Assembly (NCBI RefSeq): GCF_034043515.1
Contig: NZ_CP138214.1
Coordinates: 992,001-1,056,000 of the forward strand
Length of the DNA: 64,000 nucleotides
Direction: 5' to 3'
DNA from: Pseudomonas sp. MUP55
GTDB taxonomy: Bacteria > Pseudomonadota > Gammaproteobacteria > Pseudomonadales > Pseudomonadaceae
Shown here: positions 45,383-53,504 of the stretch, one piece after another
How positions within the stretch are numbered: position 1 is the first letter of the stretch
Layout of the letters: every line of letters begins with the position of its first letter
Position numbers and translations under genes: made by a program
The notes under the pieces: model-generated
Database searches by the model: none
Told to the model about the DNA's origin: nothing
What the model saw: the letters and a program-made list of their open reading frames with translations, nothing else

Positions 45383-46593
45383 TGAGCAAGTTCATGGATT
45401 GGGTGGATGCGCGCTTCCCCGCGACCAAAATGTGGGAAGACCATCTCAGCAAATATTACGCGCCAAAAAACTTCAATTTCTTCTACTTCTTCGGTTCCCT
45501 GGCGCTGCTGGTGCTGGTCAACCAGATCGTCACCGGTGTGTGGCTGACGATGAGCTACACGCCGTCGGCGGAAGAGGCGTTCGCCTCCGTCGAATACATC
45601 ATGCGTGACGTCGAATACGGTTCGATCCTGCGCCTGCTGCACTCCACCGGCGCGTCGGCGTTCTTCATCGTCGTCTACCTGCACATGTTCCGTGGTCTGC
45701 TCTACGGCTCCTACCAGAAGCCCCGCGAGCTGGTGTGGGTGTTCGGCATGCTGATCTACCTGGCGCTGATGGCCGAAGCGTTCATGGGGTATCTGCTGCC
45801 CTGGGGCCAGATGTCGTACTGGGGCGCGCAGGTGATCATCTCGCTGTTCGGTGCAATCCCGGTGATCGGCAATGACCTGACGCAGTGGATCCGCGGTGAC
45901 TACCTGATCTCCGGCATCACCCTGAACCGCTTCTTCGCCTTGCACGTGGTCGCGTTGCCGATCGTGATTCTGGGCCTGGTGGTGTTGCACATCCTGGCGC
46001 TGCACGAAGTGGGTTCCAACAACCCGGATGGTGTGGATATCAAGAAGCACAAGGATGAGAACGGCATCCCATTGGATGGCATTCCCTTCCACCCTTACTA
46101 CACCGTGAAAGACATTGTCGGCGTGGTGGTGTTCCTGTTCGTGTTCTGCTCGATCGTGTTCTTTTTCCCGGAGATGGGTGGGTATTTCCTGGAGAAGCCT
46201 AACTTCGAACAAGCCAACGCCTTCAAGACCCCCGAGCATATTGCGCCAGTGTGGTACTTCACACCGTTCTACGCGATCCTGCGGGCGATCCCCGACAAAC
46301 TCATGGGCGTGATCGCCATGGGCGCGGCGATTGCGGTGCTGTTCGTGCTGCCTTGGCTGGACCGCAGCCCAGTCAAGTCCATGCGCTACAAGGGCTGGCT
46401 GAGCAAGATCTGGCTATGGGTGTTCTGCATCGCCTTCGTGATCCTGGGTGTGCTGGGCGTCTTGGCGCCGACCCCTGAGCGTACGTTGCTGTCGCAGGTC
46501 TGCACCTTCCTGTACTTCGCCTACTTCATTCTGATGCCGTTCTACACCCGGCTCGAGAAGACCAAACCGGTTCCGGAAAGGGTGACTGGCTGA
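45382..46593 (+). CDS. petB: Cytochrome b of the bc1 complex
   Basis: This 403-residue membrane subunit has eight-helix cytochrome b architecture. The haem-binding His pairs lie in HSTGASAFFIVVYLHMFRG and FFALHVVALPIVILGLVVLH, and the Qo-site PEW-equivalent region is in the C-terminal half (FYAILRAIPDKLMGVI). I chose ATG 45382, which overlaps the petA stop; an adjacent GTG at 45379 is less likely. AAGGAG lies upstream. Confidence 0.97.
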   Translation: MSKFMDWVDARFPATKMWEDHLSKYYAPKNFNFFYFFGSLALLVLVNQIVTGVWLTMSYTPSAEEAFASVEYIMRDVEYGSILRLLHSTGASAFFIVVYLHMFRGLLYGSYQKPRELVWVFGMLIYLALMAEAFMGYLLPWGQMSYWGAQVIISLFGAIPVIGNDLTQWIRGDYLISGITLNRFFALHVVALPIVILGLVVLHILALHEVGSNNPDGVDIKKHKDENGIPLDGIPFHPYYTVKDIVGVVVFLFVFCSIVFFFPEMGGYFLEKPNFEQANAFKTPEHIAPVWYFTPFYAILRAIPDKLMGVIAMGAAIAVLFVLPWLDRSPVKSMRYKGWLSKIWLWVFCIAFVILGVLGVLAPTPERTLLSQVCTFLYFAYFILMPFYTRLEKTKPVPERVTG

Positions 46594-47372
46594 TGAAAAA
46601 ATTATTTGTTGCACTCGTGCTTGCGGCGCTGCCGCTACTGTCCCTGGCTGCCGAGCATGGCGCCGAACTGGAAAAAGTCGACATCGACGTCTCCGATAAA
46701 GCCGCTCTGCAAGATGGCGCACGCACCTTCGCCAACTACTGCATGGGCTGCCACAGCGCCAAGTTCCAGCGCTATGAGCGGGTTGCCGATGACCTGGGTA
46801 TCCCCCATGAGTTGATGCTGGAAAAACTGGTGTTCACCGGGGCCAAGATCGGCGACCACATGAACATCGGCATGAAACCGGCGGACGCCAAGGCCTGGTT
46901 CGGTGCAGCACCGCCTGATCTAACCCTGGTGGCGCGCGTGCGTGGCACCGACTGGCTGTATGGCTACCTCAAGTCCTTCTACGAAGACCCGGCCCGCCCC
47001 TGGGGCGTGAACAACAAAGTGTTCCCGAATGTTGGCATGCCTAACGTTCTGGTCGGCCTGCAAGGGCGCCAAGTGGTAGGATGCAAGCAGGTTCAGGTCG
47101 TTGAAGACGGCAAGAAGCAATATGATCCGTTGACCGGCACGCCGCTGACTCATGAAGCGTGCGACCAACTGACCATCGTGCCCAAGACCGGTACGCTGAA
47201 CGAAGAGCAGTTCGACGAGAAGGTCAAGAATCTGGTGACCTTCCTGGCCTACTCGGCCAACCCGGTCAAACTGCAGCACCAGCGCATCGGTACTTATGTG
47301 TTGCTGTACCTGGCTTTCTTCTTCGTATTCGCCTATCTGCTCAAACGCGAGTACTGGAAGGACGTGCATTGA
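46593..47372 (+). CDS. petC: Cytochrome c1
   Basis: This 259-residue subunit has a signal peptide (MKKLFVALVLAALPLLSLA), the c-type haem motif CMGCH near residue 50, and a C-terminal membrane anchor (YVLLYLAFFFVFAYLLKREY). It passes electrons from the Rieske protein to soluble cytochrome c. Its ATG overlaps the petB stop by one base. A large hairpin terminator follows. Confidence 0.97.
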   Translation: MKKLFVALVLAALPLLSLAAEHGAELEKVDIDVSDKAALQDGARTFANYCMGCHSAKFQRYERVADDLGIPHELMLEKLVFTGAKIGDHMNIGMKPADAKAWFGAAPPDLTLVARVRGTDWLYGYLKSFYEDPARPWGVNNKVFPNVGMPNVLVGLQGRQVVGCKQVQVVEDGKKQYDPLTGTPLTHEACDQLTIVPKTGTLNEEQFDEKVKNLVTFLAYSANPVKLQHQRIGTYVLLYLAFFFVFAYLLKREYWKDVH

Positions 47373-47401
47373 TCCAACCGTAAGCAATTGCTGTTAATCT
47401 T

Positions 47402-47482
47402 GCGCGCCCAGCGGCATCTCTGAACACGTAGCGTCGGTTTTACCGCACGTTACAGAGATGCTCTCTGGGCGCGCTCGTTTTT
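47402..47482 (+). terminator. Long intrinsic terminator of petABC
   Basis: GCGCGCCCAG and CATCTCTG at the left pair with CAGAGATG and CTGGGCGCGC at the right, followed by TCGTTTTT. The inner 30 bases form a further partial stem, so the structure is unusually long (about 75 bases) for a terminator. Confidence 0.85.
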
Positions 47483-47519
47483 GAGCTTTCGATAATTTCA
47501 ACAAGCGAGGAGGACCGCC

Positions 47520-48137
47520 ATGGGCGTGACCAATCGGTTGGCCTGTTACTCCGACCCCGCCGACCACTATTCCCACCGAGTACGCATCGTGCTCGCAGAG
47601 AAGGGTGTCAGCGCCGAGATCATCACTGTGGAGGCGGGCCGTCAGCCGCCGAAACTGATCGAAGTGAACCCTTACGGCAGCTTGCCCACCCTGGTCGATC
47701 GTGACCTGGCGTTGTGGGAGTCGACCGTGGTGATGGAATACTTGGATGAGCGTTACCCGCATCCGCCCCTGCTGCCGGTGTACCCGGTGGCGCGTGCCAA
47801 CAGCCGCCTGCTGATCCATCGGATCCAGCGTGACTGGTGCGGGCTGGTGGATGTGATTCTGGATTCGCGTTCAAAAGAAGCTGCTCGGGTACAGGCGCGT
47901 AAGGAATTGCGCGAGAGCCTGACCGGTGTTTCGCCGTTGTTCGCCGATAAACCTTTTTTCCTCAGCGAGGAACAAAGCTTGGTGGATTGCTGCCTATTAC
48001 CCATACTCTGGCGCTTGCCGATTCTGGGCATTGAACTGCCACGGCCGGCCAAGCCGTTGCTTGATTACATGGAGCGCCAGTTCGCGCGTGAGGCTTTCCA
48101 GGCGAGTCTGTCTGGTGTCGAACGCGACATGCGCTAA
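47520..48137 (+). CDS. sspA: Stringent starvation protein A
   Basis: This 205-residue protein has a glutathione-S-transferase fold: thioredoxin-like N-terminus ([44 protein letters not shown]) and helical C-terminus. SspA binds RNA polymerase and alters promoter choice in stationary phase and stress; it has no GST activity. AGGAGG precedes the ATG, and sspB follows 17 bases after its stop. Confidence 0.96.
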   Translation: MGVTNRLACYSDPADHYSHRVRIVLAEKGVSAEIITVEAGRQPPKLIEVNPYGSLPTLVDRDLALWESTVVMEYLDERYPHPPLLPVYPVARANSRLLIHRIQRDWCGLVDVILDSRSKEAARVQARKELRESLTGVSPLFADKPFFLSEEQSLVDCCLLPILWRLPILGIELPRPAKPLLDYMERQFAREAFQASLSGVERDMR

Positions 48138-48154
48138 GGCTTAAGGAGCCGCTG

Positions 48155-48571
48155 ATGAACTCCAGTCGACCCTACCTGGTCCGCGCGCTCTATGAGTGGA
48201 TTGTGGACAACGATTGCACCCCGCACATGCTGGTCAATTCCGAATTTCCTGCGGTTCAGGTCCCGCAGGGTTTTGCCAGTGACGGGCAGATTGTCTTGAA
48301 CGTATCGCCCAGCGCCGTGCGCCATCTGCACATGGACAACGAAGCGGTCAGCTTCGAAGGGCGTTTCGGCGGCGTGCCGCATACGCTGTTCGTGCCGATC
48401 GGCGCCATCCTCGGGATTTATGCCCGTGAAAACGGCCAAGGCATGGTGTTCGATCTGGAGTCGCCTTTCGAGGACGACGAAACGATCGAAGACGAAGGCG
48501 GCGATGATCTGCCACCGGACAATGAGCCGCCGCGCCCTACCGGCCGGCCGAGCTTGAAAGTGGTGAAGTAA
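48155..48571 (+). CDS. sspB: ClpXP protease specificity-enhancing factor SspB
   Basis: This 138-residue adaptor brings ssrA-tagged proteins to ClpXP. The substrate-binding domain covers about 1-110 (SSRPYLVRALYEWIVDN, FEGRFGGVPHTLFVPIGAILGIYA). A flexible acidic linker leads to the ClpX-binding tail RPSLKVVK at the C-terminus. TAAGGAG lies upstream. It forms an operon with sspA. Confidence 0.97.
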   Translation: MNSSRPYLVRALYEWIVDNDCTPHMLVNSEFPAVQVPQGFASDGQIVLNVSPSAVRHLHMDNEAVSFEGRFGGVPHTLFVPIGAILGIYARENGQGMVFDLESPFEDDETIEDEGGDDLPPDNEPPRPTGRPSLKVVK

Positions 48572-48597
48572 GCGGCTGTTGCCTTCGGGCAAGCCTG

Positions 48598-48631
48598 AAA
48601 AATGCCTCGGCGGTTGCCGGGGCATTTTTTT
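48598..48631 (+). terminator. Intrinsic terminator of sspAB
   Basis: AATGCC-CGGC pairs with GCCG-GGCATT (small bulge) and is followed by a seven-T tract. Confidence 0.85.
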
Positions 48632-48729
48632 GCCTGCCCCACAGAGATGAAAGTCACCACAGGAACGGTGATCGTACAACCGCCATGGGCTATGATGCAT
48701 CTTTAGTTCGCCGAGAAAGATGATTCATC

Positions 48730-49479
48730 ATGGAAAACGCCAACGCCGCCCCACGTCTGCCCCGCAAGCGTCGCAGCCTTGCCCAGGAATTGGTCACGGT
48801 GTTGTCCGAACAGATTCGCGACGGCCAGCTCAAGCGTGGCGACAAGCTGCCCACCGAGTCGGCGATCATGGATGCCCATGGTGTCAGCCGCACCGTGGTG
48901 CGCGAAGCCATTTCGCGCTTGCAGGCGGCAGGGCAGGTGGAGACGCGGCACGGTATCGGCACCTTTGTGCTGGATACGCCAAGCCCGAGCGGTTTCCGAA
49001 TCGATCCGGCCACCGTCGTGACCTTGCGTGATGTACTGGCGATCCTGGAGCTGCGTATCAGCCTGGAAGTGGAGTCTGCCGGTCTGGCGGCTTTACGCCG
49101 CAGCGACGAGCAGCTCAGCGCGATGCGTGCGGCCCTCGATGCGCTTAATGAAAGCGCGGCCCACGCAGGCGATGCAGTCGCCTCCGACTTCGCCTTTCAC
49201 CTGGAAATTGCGCTCTCTACCGGCAACCGTTATTTCACCGACATCATGACCCACCTGGGCACCAGCATCATTCCGCGTACCCGCCTGAATTCAGCGCGCC
49301 TGGCCCATGATGACCAGCAGCATTACATGGGCCGCCTGAGCCGCGAGCATGAAGAAATTTACGAGGCCATCGCACGCCAGGATTCGGACGCGGCGCGGGC
49401 GGCGATGCGGCTGCATTTGACCAACAGTCGCGAGAGACTGCGTCATGCCCATGAAGAGGCAGAGGCGCAGCGTGGCTGA
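48730..49479 (+). CDS. GntR/FadR-type (FCD) regulator, probable hexarate regulator
   Basis: This 249-residue regulator has an N-terminal winged helix (GDKLPTESAIMDAHGVSRTVVREAISRL; HGIGTFVL wing) and a C-terminal FCD ligand domain (DFAFHLEIALSTGNRYF, EHEEIYEAIARQD) with the His/Asp residues that hold a metal in this family. Its position at the edge of the galactarate/glucarate catabolic genes suggests it represses them until the sugar acid is present. Palindromes near kdgD fit as operators. The ligand is inferred. Confidence 0.85.
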   Translation: MENANAAPRLPRKRRSLAQELVTVLSEQIRDGQLKRGDKLPTESAIMDAHGVSRTVVREAISRLQAAGQVETRHGIGTFVLDTPSPSGFRIDPATVVTLRDVLAILELRISLEVESAGLAALRRSDEQLSAMRAALDALNESAAHAGDAVASDFAFHLEIALSTGNRYFTDIMTHLGTSIIPRTRLNSARLAHDDQQHYMGRLSREHEEIYEAIARQDSDAARAAMRLHLTNSRERLRHAHEEAEAQRG

Positions 49480-49488
49480 AACATCGAC

Positions 49489-49518
49489 CTGTAGGCGCGA
49501 GCAAGCTCGCGCCTACAG
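49489..49518. repeat. Palindromic REP-like hairpin
   Basis: CTGTAGGCGCGAGC and GCTCGCGCCTACAG form a perfect palindrome of the GTAGGAGCGAGC type also seen at 53340-53437. It separates the convergent regulator and phospholipase genes and could act as their terminator. Confidence 0.75.
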
Positions 49519-49531
49519 AAGATCTCAACCG

Positions 49532-50689
49532 TTAGCGGGTGGGTTGATTGGGTGTGTAGTCCTTGAGCAACAAATAGGTACTCCAGCCCCACCAGTCATT
49601 CGTCCAGCGCTTGTCGTTCAGATCATTCACCTCCTTGCGACGCAACACCTTGTCCCCCTCCATCTTGAACAGCGGCGAGAAGTTATTCGCCGGGTTCTGC
49701 ACGGCATTCAGGTCCGGCACATACAGCGGTGCCTTGAAGGCGGCCGGTGAGGGCGCCACGCCGCTGAGGAATGTCTCGAAAATTTCATCGGCCGAGGCTT
49801 GTACCGCCTGCTTAACCTGAGCCCGGTTGTCCGCATCGATCGTATCGAAGTAGCGTTTATCGCCATAGGCGTGCCATTGAGCCCCCATGGCATTGCGCAC
49901 CTTGAGGCCGAACTTGCTGTCTTCGTCATGCATGAAGCGACTGATCAGCGAGCCCAGCTCTCCAGGCGTGACCACCGCCGCCAGTTGCTTGCGTGGGACG
50001 CGCAAATGGCCGGCGGAAAACAGGTCGGTGAGGAAGTGATCGGCGAAGCTGTTCATGGCATACGCCAATTCCAGTGCCTGGTCGGTGCCGGTTTGGTGCG
50101 CGACGACCGCCTGCTGCAACGCCGCAGTGTGGCCCGCCAGGTAGGCGGACAATGCCCATTCGCCAAAATGGTCGGCATTGTCCGCCGCCAGTTTCAGGTA
50201 GCGCCCCAGCGGGATCAGTGCCGAAACCGCACTGCCGCCGCCTGTGATGCGGTTCCACTCCTCGGACAACGTATCACCCAGGGCGTCATACGCTTCGTGC
50301 GCTTGCTTGCCGTCCTTGATGGCCTGTTTGACCGCGTTGATCTCTTTTTGCATGACCGCCAGGATCTTGCCTGCTTCTTCTCGCGAAGCAGGCAGTACCG
50401 CCAGTGAATGGAAGGCTGCGGTGAAACGTTGCACGCGGTCGGCAGGGGAGGCGCCATCGCAGATAGGTTGGCCGGGAATGCCATAAAAGTCGCCTCCCAG
50501 GGCAATCACCTGGCCATAGGTCAGCGCCAGCCCGTTGGGCAAATGCAGTTCCACTTGCCGCGCAGGGATCGCCGCGGCGTCTTTGGCAAAACGCAACAGC
50601 GTATCGTCGCCGATAGCGGTGTGTTCACCCCCTTCGAAACGCAGGGTAGGGCGGTGATTGGTGGGTACGGCGTATTCAAGACCTGACAT
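49532..50689 (-). CDS. Zinc-dependent phospholipase C-like protein (PlcB type)
   Basis: This 385-residue protein has the conserved block FADHFLTDLFSAGHLRVPR (D217, H218, D222, H228), with further metal-type residues in NADHF and GDFYGIPG. These mark zinc phospholipases C related to Pseudomonas PlcB and Legionella PlcA. Such enzymes cleave phosphatidylcholine or related lipids. No Sec or Tat signal is visible at the N-terminus, so the route out of the cell is unclear. The gene is divergent from kdgD, inside the sugar-acid cluster, with no other lipid gene nearby. Confidence 0.72.
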   Translation of the reverse strand: MSGLEYAVPTNHRPTLRFEGGEHTAIGDDTLLRFAKDAAAIPARQVELHLPNGLALTYGQVIALGGDFYGIPGQPICDGASPADRVQRFTAAFHSLAVLPASREEAGKILAVMQKEINAVKQAIKDGKQAHEAYDALGDTLSEEWNRITGGGSAVSALIPLGRYLKLAADNADHFGEWALSAYLAGHTAALQQAVVAHQTGTDQALELAYAMNSFADHFLTDLFSAGHLRVPRKQLAAVVTPGELGSLISRFMHDEDSKFGLKVRNAMGAQWHAYGDKRYFDTIDADNRAQVKQAVQASADEIFETFLSGVAPSPAAFKAPLYVPDLNAVQNPANNFSPLFKMEGDKVLRRKEVNDLNDKRWTNDWWGWSTYLLLKDYTPNQPTR

Positions 50690-50727
50690 GTTAGCTCCTT
50701 GCTATGTCGTGAGAATCTTCCTTAATT

Positions 50728-50745
50728 GCTGTATGCATATACAGC
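50728..50745. promoter_or_regulatory. Palindrome, candidate GntR/FCD operator (plc side)
   Basis: GCTGTAT and ATACAGC are perfect arms around GCAT, 38 bases upstream of the phospholipase ATG. The TGTAT/ATACA core is the form of sites bound by many FCD regulators. Assignment to the regulator at 48730 is inference. Confidence 0.45.
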
Positions 50746-50827
50746 TTAGGCGAGCATAGAGGGAAAATTTCTTACGTCAAGAAACGCATTTAAACGGCGA
50801 GCCTGGAGGAAGGTTGATGAATTGCAG

Positions 50828-50855
50828 TTGACGAATCTTTTTATAGTTGTACGAT
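50828..50855 (+). promoter_or_regulatory. kdgD: Predicted kdgD promoter
   Basis: TTGACG (50828-50833) and TACGAT (50850-50855) are separated by 16 bases. The -10 lies inside the palindrome at 50846-50865. Confidence 0.4.
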
Positions 50856-50865
50856 GACGTACGAC
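50846..50865. promoter_or_regulatory. Palindrome, candidate GntR/FCD operator (kdgD side)
   Basis: GTTGTACG and CGTACGAC are near-perfect arms around ATGA. It overlaps the predicted kdgD -10, so a bound regulator would block transcription. Confidence 0.45.
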
Positions 50866-50924
50866 ATCAACTAAACCAACAACAACGCTTTCTCAAGAAA
50901 GTCTTCGCCCAGGGTGTTCGAATA

Positions 50925-51836
50925 ATGAATCCACAAGAACTGAAGTCCATCCTCTCCCACGGTCTGCTGTCTTTCCCGGTGACCGATTTCAACGCCCAGG
51001 GTGACTTTCACCAGGCGGGCTATATCAAGCGTCTGGAATGGCTTGCCCCGTATGGCGCCACTGCGCTGTTCGCTGCAGGCGGCACCGGTGAGTTTTTCTC
51101 CCTGGCCGCCAGCGAATATTCCCAGGTGGTGAAGACCGCTGTTGATACCTGCGCCACCAGCGTGCCGATCCTTGCCGGTGTCGGTGGGGCCACCCGCCAG
51201 GCTATCGAGTACGCTCAAGAAGCCGAGCGCCTGGGGGCCAAAGGCCTGCTGCTGCTGCCGCACTACCTGACTGAAGCCAGCCAGGACGGCGTTGCCGCCC
51301 ACGTTGAAGCCGTGTGCAAATCGGTCAAGATCGGCGTGGTGGTGTACAACCGCAATGTCTGCCGCCTGACCGCGCCGCTGCTCGAACGCCTCGCCGAGCG
51401 CTGCCCGAACCTGATCGGCTACAAGGACGGCCTGGGTGACATCGAACTGATGGTGTCGATCCGCCGTCGCCTTGGCGACCGTTTCAGCTACCTCGGCGGC
51501 CTGCCGACTGCAGAAGTTTACGCTGCTGCCTACAAGGCCCTGGGCGTGCCGGTGTACTCCTCGGCGGTGTTCAACTTCATCCCGAAAACCGCGATGGATT
51601 TCTACCACGCGATTGCCAAGGATGATCACGCCACCGTCTCCAAGATCATCGACGATTTCTTCCTGCCTTACCTGGACATCCGTAACCGCAAGGCCGGCTA
51701 CGCGGTGAGCATCGTCAAGGCAGGTGCGAAGATCGCCGGCTACGACGCCGGCCCGGTGCGCACCCCGCTGACCGACCTGCTGCCGGAAGAATACGAAGCC
51801 CTGGCCGCGCTGATCGACAAGCAAGGCGCGCAATAA
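50925..51836 (+). CDS. kdgD: 5-dehydro-4-deoxyglucarate dehydratase
   Basis: This 303-residue enzyme of the DapA/NAL aldolase-like TIM-barrel family decarboxylates and dehydrates 5-dehydro-4-deoxy-D-glucarate to 2,5-dioxopentanoate. The Schiff-base lysine is K167 (IGYKDGLGD) and the catalytic tyrosine Y141 (VVVYNRNV). The N-terminus has [13 protein letters not shown] and [12 protein letters not shown]. The start is ATG 50925 ([10 protein letters not shown]); the frame extends to 50847 through the operator. It is first gene of the catabolic operon, followed 54 bases later by the aldehyde dehydrogenase. Confidence 0.94.
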   Translation: MNPQELKSILSHGLLSFPVTDFNAQGDFHQAGYIKRLEWLAPYGATALFAAGGTGEFFSLAASEYSQVVKTAVDTCATSVPILAGVGGATRQAIEYAQEAERLGAKGLLLLPHYLTEASQDGVAAHVEAVCKSVKIGVVVYNRNVCRLTAPLLERLAERCPNLIGYKDGLGDIELMVSIRRRLGDRFSYLGGLPTAEVYAAAYKALGVPVYSSAVFNFIPKTAMDFYHAIAKDDHATVSKIIDDFFLPYLDIRNRKAGYAVSIVKAGAKIAGYDAGPVRTPLTDLLPEEYEALAALIDKQGAQ

Positions 51837-51845
51837 CTTATCAAC

Positions 51846-51873
51846 AAGGCCGCTGAGCAATCAGCGGCCTTTT
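51846..51873 (+). terminator. Hairpin between kdgD and the dehydrogenase gene
   Basis: AAGGCCGCTGA pairs with TCAGCGGCCTTTT. It has a short U-tract, so it may partly terminate and lower expression of the downstream genes. Confidence 0.6.
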
Positions 51874-51890
51874 GCGTCAGGAGAAGATTC

Positions 51891-53336
51891 GTGTCCCAAG
51901 CAAAGCGTTTCGAGAACTACATCAACGGCGAATGGGTAACCGGCGCTGACTACTGCAGCAATATCAACCCGTCGGATCTTTCCGATGTGATTGGCGAATA
52001 CGCCAAGGCAGACGTCGCCCAAGTCAACGCCGCTATCGAGGCTGCCCGCGCCGCCTTCCCGGCCTGGTCCACTTCCGGCATCCAGGCGCGCCACGATGCG
52101 TTGGATAAAGTCGGCAGCGAAATCCTCGCCCGTCGCGAAGAACTCGGCACGCTGCTGGCCCGGGAAGAGGGCAAGACCCTGCCCGAAGCCATCGGCGAAG
52201 TGACCCGCGCCGGTAACATTTTCAAGTTCTTCGCTGGCGAATGTCTGCGCCTGTCTGGCGACTATGTGCCGTCGGTGCGTCCGGGCGTCAACGTGGAAGT
52301 CACCCGTGAAGCCCTCGGTGTGGTCGGCTTGATCACCCCCTGGAACTTCCCGATCGCCATCCCGGCCTGGAAAATCGCCCCGGCCTTGGCCTACGGCAAC
52401 TGTGTGGTGATCAAGCCGGCCGAACTGGTACCCGGCTGTGCCTGGGCCCTGGCTGAAATCATCTCCCGCGCCGGTTTCCCGGCCGGGGTGTTCAACCTGG
52501 TGATGGGCAGCGGCCGCGTCGTCGGCGATGTGTTGGTCAACAGCCCGAAAGTCGACGGCATCAGCTTCACCGGCTCGGTGGGCGTGGGCCGTCAGATCGC
52601 GGTCAGTTGCGTGTCGCGCCAGGCCAAGGTGCAGTTGGAAATGGGCGGCAAGAACCCGCAGATCATTCTCGACGACGCCGACCTCAAGCAAGCCGTCGAG
52701 CTGTCGGTGCAGAGCGCGTTCTACTCCACCGGCCAGCGTTGCACCGCGTCGAGCCGCCTGATCGTCACCGCCGGCATCCACGACCAGTTCGTCGCGGCGA
52801 TGGCCGAGCGCATGAAGTCGATCAAGGTCGGCCACGCACTCACCAGCGGTACCGACATTGGCCCGGTGGTTTCCCAGGCCCAGTTGGACCAGGACATGAA
52901 GTACATCGACATCGGCCAAAGCGAAGGTGCGCGGCTGGTCAGCGGTGGCGGTCTGGTGACCTGCGACACCGAGGGCTACTACCTGGCGCCGACGCTGTTT
53001 GCCGACAGCGAAGCCGCCATGCGCATCAGCCGTGAAGAGATCTTCGGCCCGGTGGCCAACGTGGTGCGGGTGGCCGATTACGAGGCAGCGCTGGCCATGG
53101 CCAACGACACCGAGTTCGGCCTGTCGGCAGGTATCGCCACCACGTCGTTGAAGTACGCCAACCACTTCAAGCGTCACTCCCAGGCCGGGATGGTCATGGT
53201 CAACCTGCCGACCGCCGGCGTGGACTACCACGTTCCTTTCGGTGGTCGTAAGGGCTCATCCTACGGTTCGCGTGAGCAGGGTCGCTATGCGCAAGAGTTC
53301 TACACCGTGGTGAAAACCAGCTACATCGGTTCGTAA
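51891..53336 (+). CDS. 2,5-dioxovalerate (alpha-ketoglutarate semialdehyde) dehydrogenase
   Basis: This 481-residue aldehyde dehydrogenase oxidises 2,5-dioxopentanoate to 2-oxoglutarate with NAD(P)+. Catalytic residues are C284 (GQRCTASS), E250 (LEMGGKNP), N152 (TPWNFP) and K175 (VIKPAE). It starts at GTG with CAGGAGA eight bases upstream. The substrate is assigned from position directly after kdgD and from the family. It completes the glucarate/galactarate pathway into the TCA cycle. Confidence 0.92.
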   Translation: MSQAKRFENYINGEWVTGADYCSNINPSDLSDVIGEYAKADVAQVNAAIEAARAAFPAWSTSGIQARHDALDKVGSEILARREELGTLLAREEGKTLPEAIGEVTRAGNIFKFFAGECLRLSGDYVPSVRPGVNVEVTREALGVVGLITPWNFPIAIPAWKIAPALAYGNCVVIKPAELVPGCAWALAEIISRAGFPAGVFNLVMGSGRVVGDVLVNSPKVDGISFTGSVGVGRQIAVSCVSRQAKVQLEMGGKNPQIILDDADLKQAVELSVQSAFYSTGQRCTASSRLIVTAGIHDQFVAAMAERMKSIKVGHALTSGTDIGPVVSQAQLDQDMKYIDIGQSEGARLVSGGGLVTCDTEGYYLAPTLFADSEAAMRISREEIFGPVANVVRVADYEAALAMANDTEFGLSAGIATTSLKYANHFKRHSQAGMVMVNLPTAGVDYHVPFGGRKGSSYGSREQGRYAQEFYTVVKTSYIGS

Positions 53337-53339
53337 CCC

Positions 53340-53437
53340 GTAGGAGCGAGCTTGCTCGCGAAAAACTCAAGGGCACCGCGTGCATCCTGAATGCCTGCGT
53401 ATTCGTTGACGTTTTTCGCGAGCAAGCTCGCTCCTAC
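53340..53437. repeat. REP doublet (GTAGGAGCGAGCTTGCTCGCG type)
   Basis: GTAGGAGCGAGCTTGCTCGC opens and its mirror, GCGAGCAAGCTCGCTCCTAC, closes, facing inward around 44 bases. It is a second REP family in the window, placed between the dehydrogenase and gudP. Confidence 0.88.
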
Positions 53438-53504
53438 AAGACGCAGCATCAAGCAATACATAACTATTACCCGCAAAAAAAATAATTAGTGGGAGTACTT
53501 CTAC

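Noticed and set aside
49532..50689. Phospholipase gene as a type VI secretion effector
   Set aside because: No vgrG, paar, adaptor or immunity gene lies beside it; the PlcB-type zinc motif fits a general phospholipase family better.
51861..53231. 456-codon minus-strand frame opposite the aldehyde dehydrogenase
   Set aside because: Shadow frame produced by GC-rich third positions; the sense gene has all catalytic residues.
53340..53437. Possible small RNA or CRISPR-like unit
   Set aside because: Only two inverted copies of a REP-type sequence, no direct-repeat array and no cas genes.
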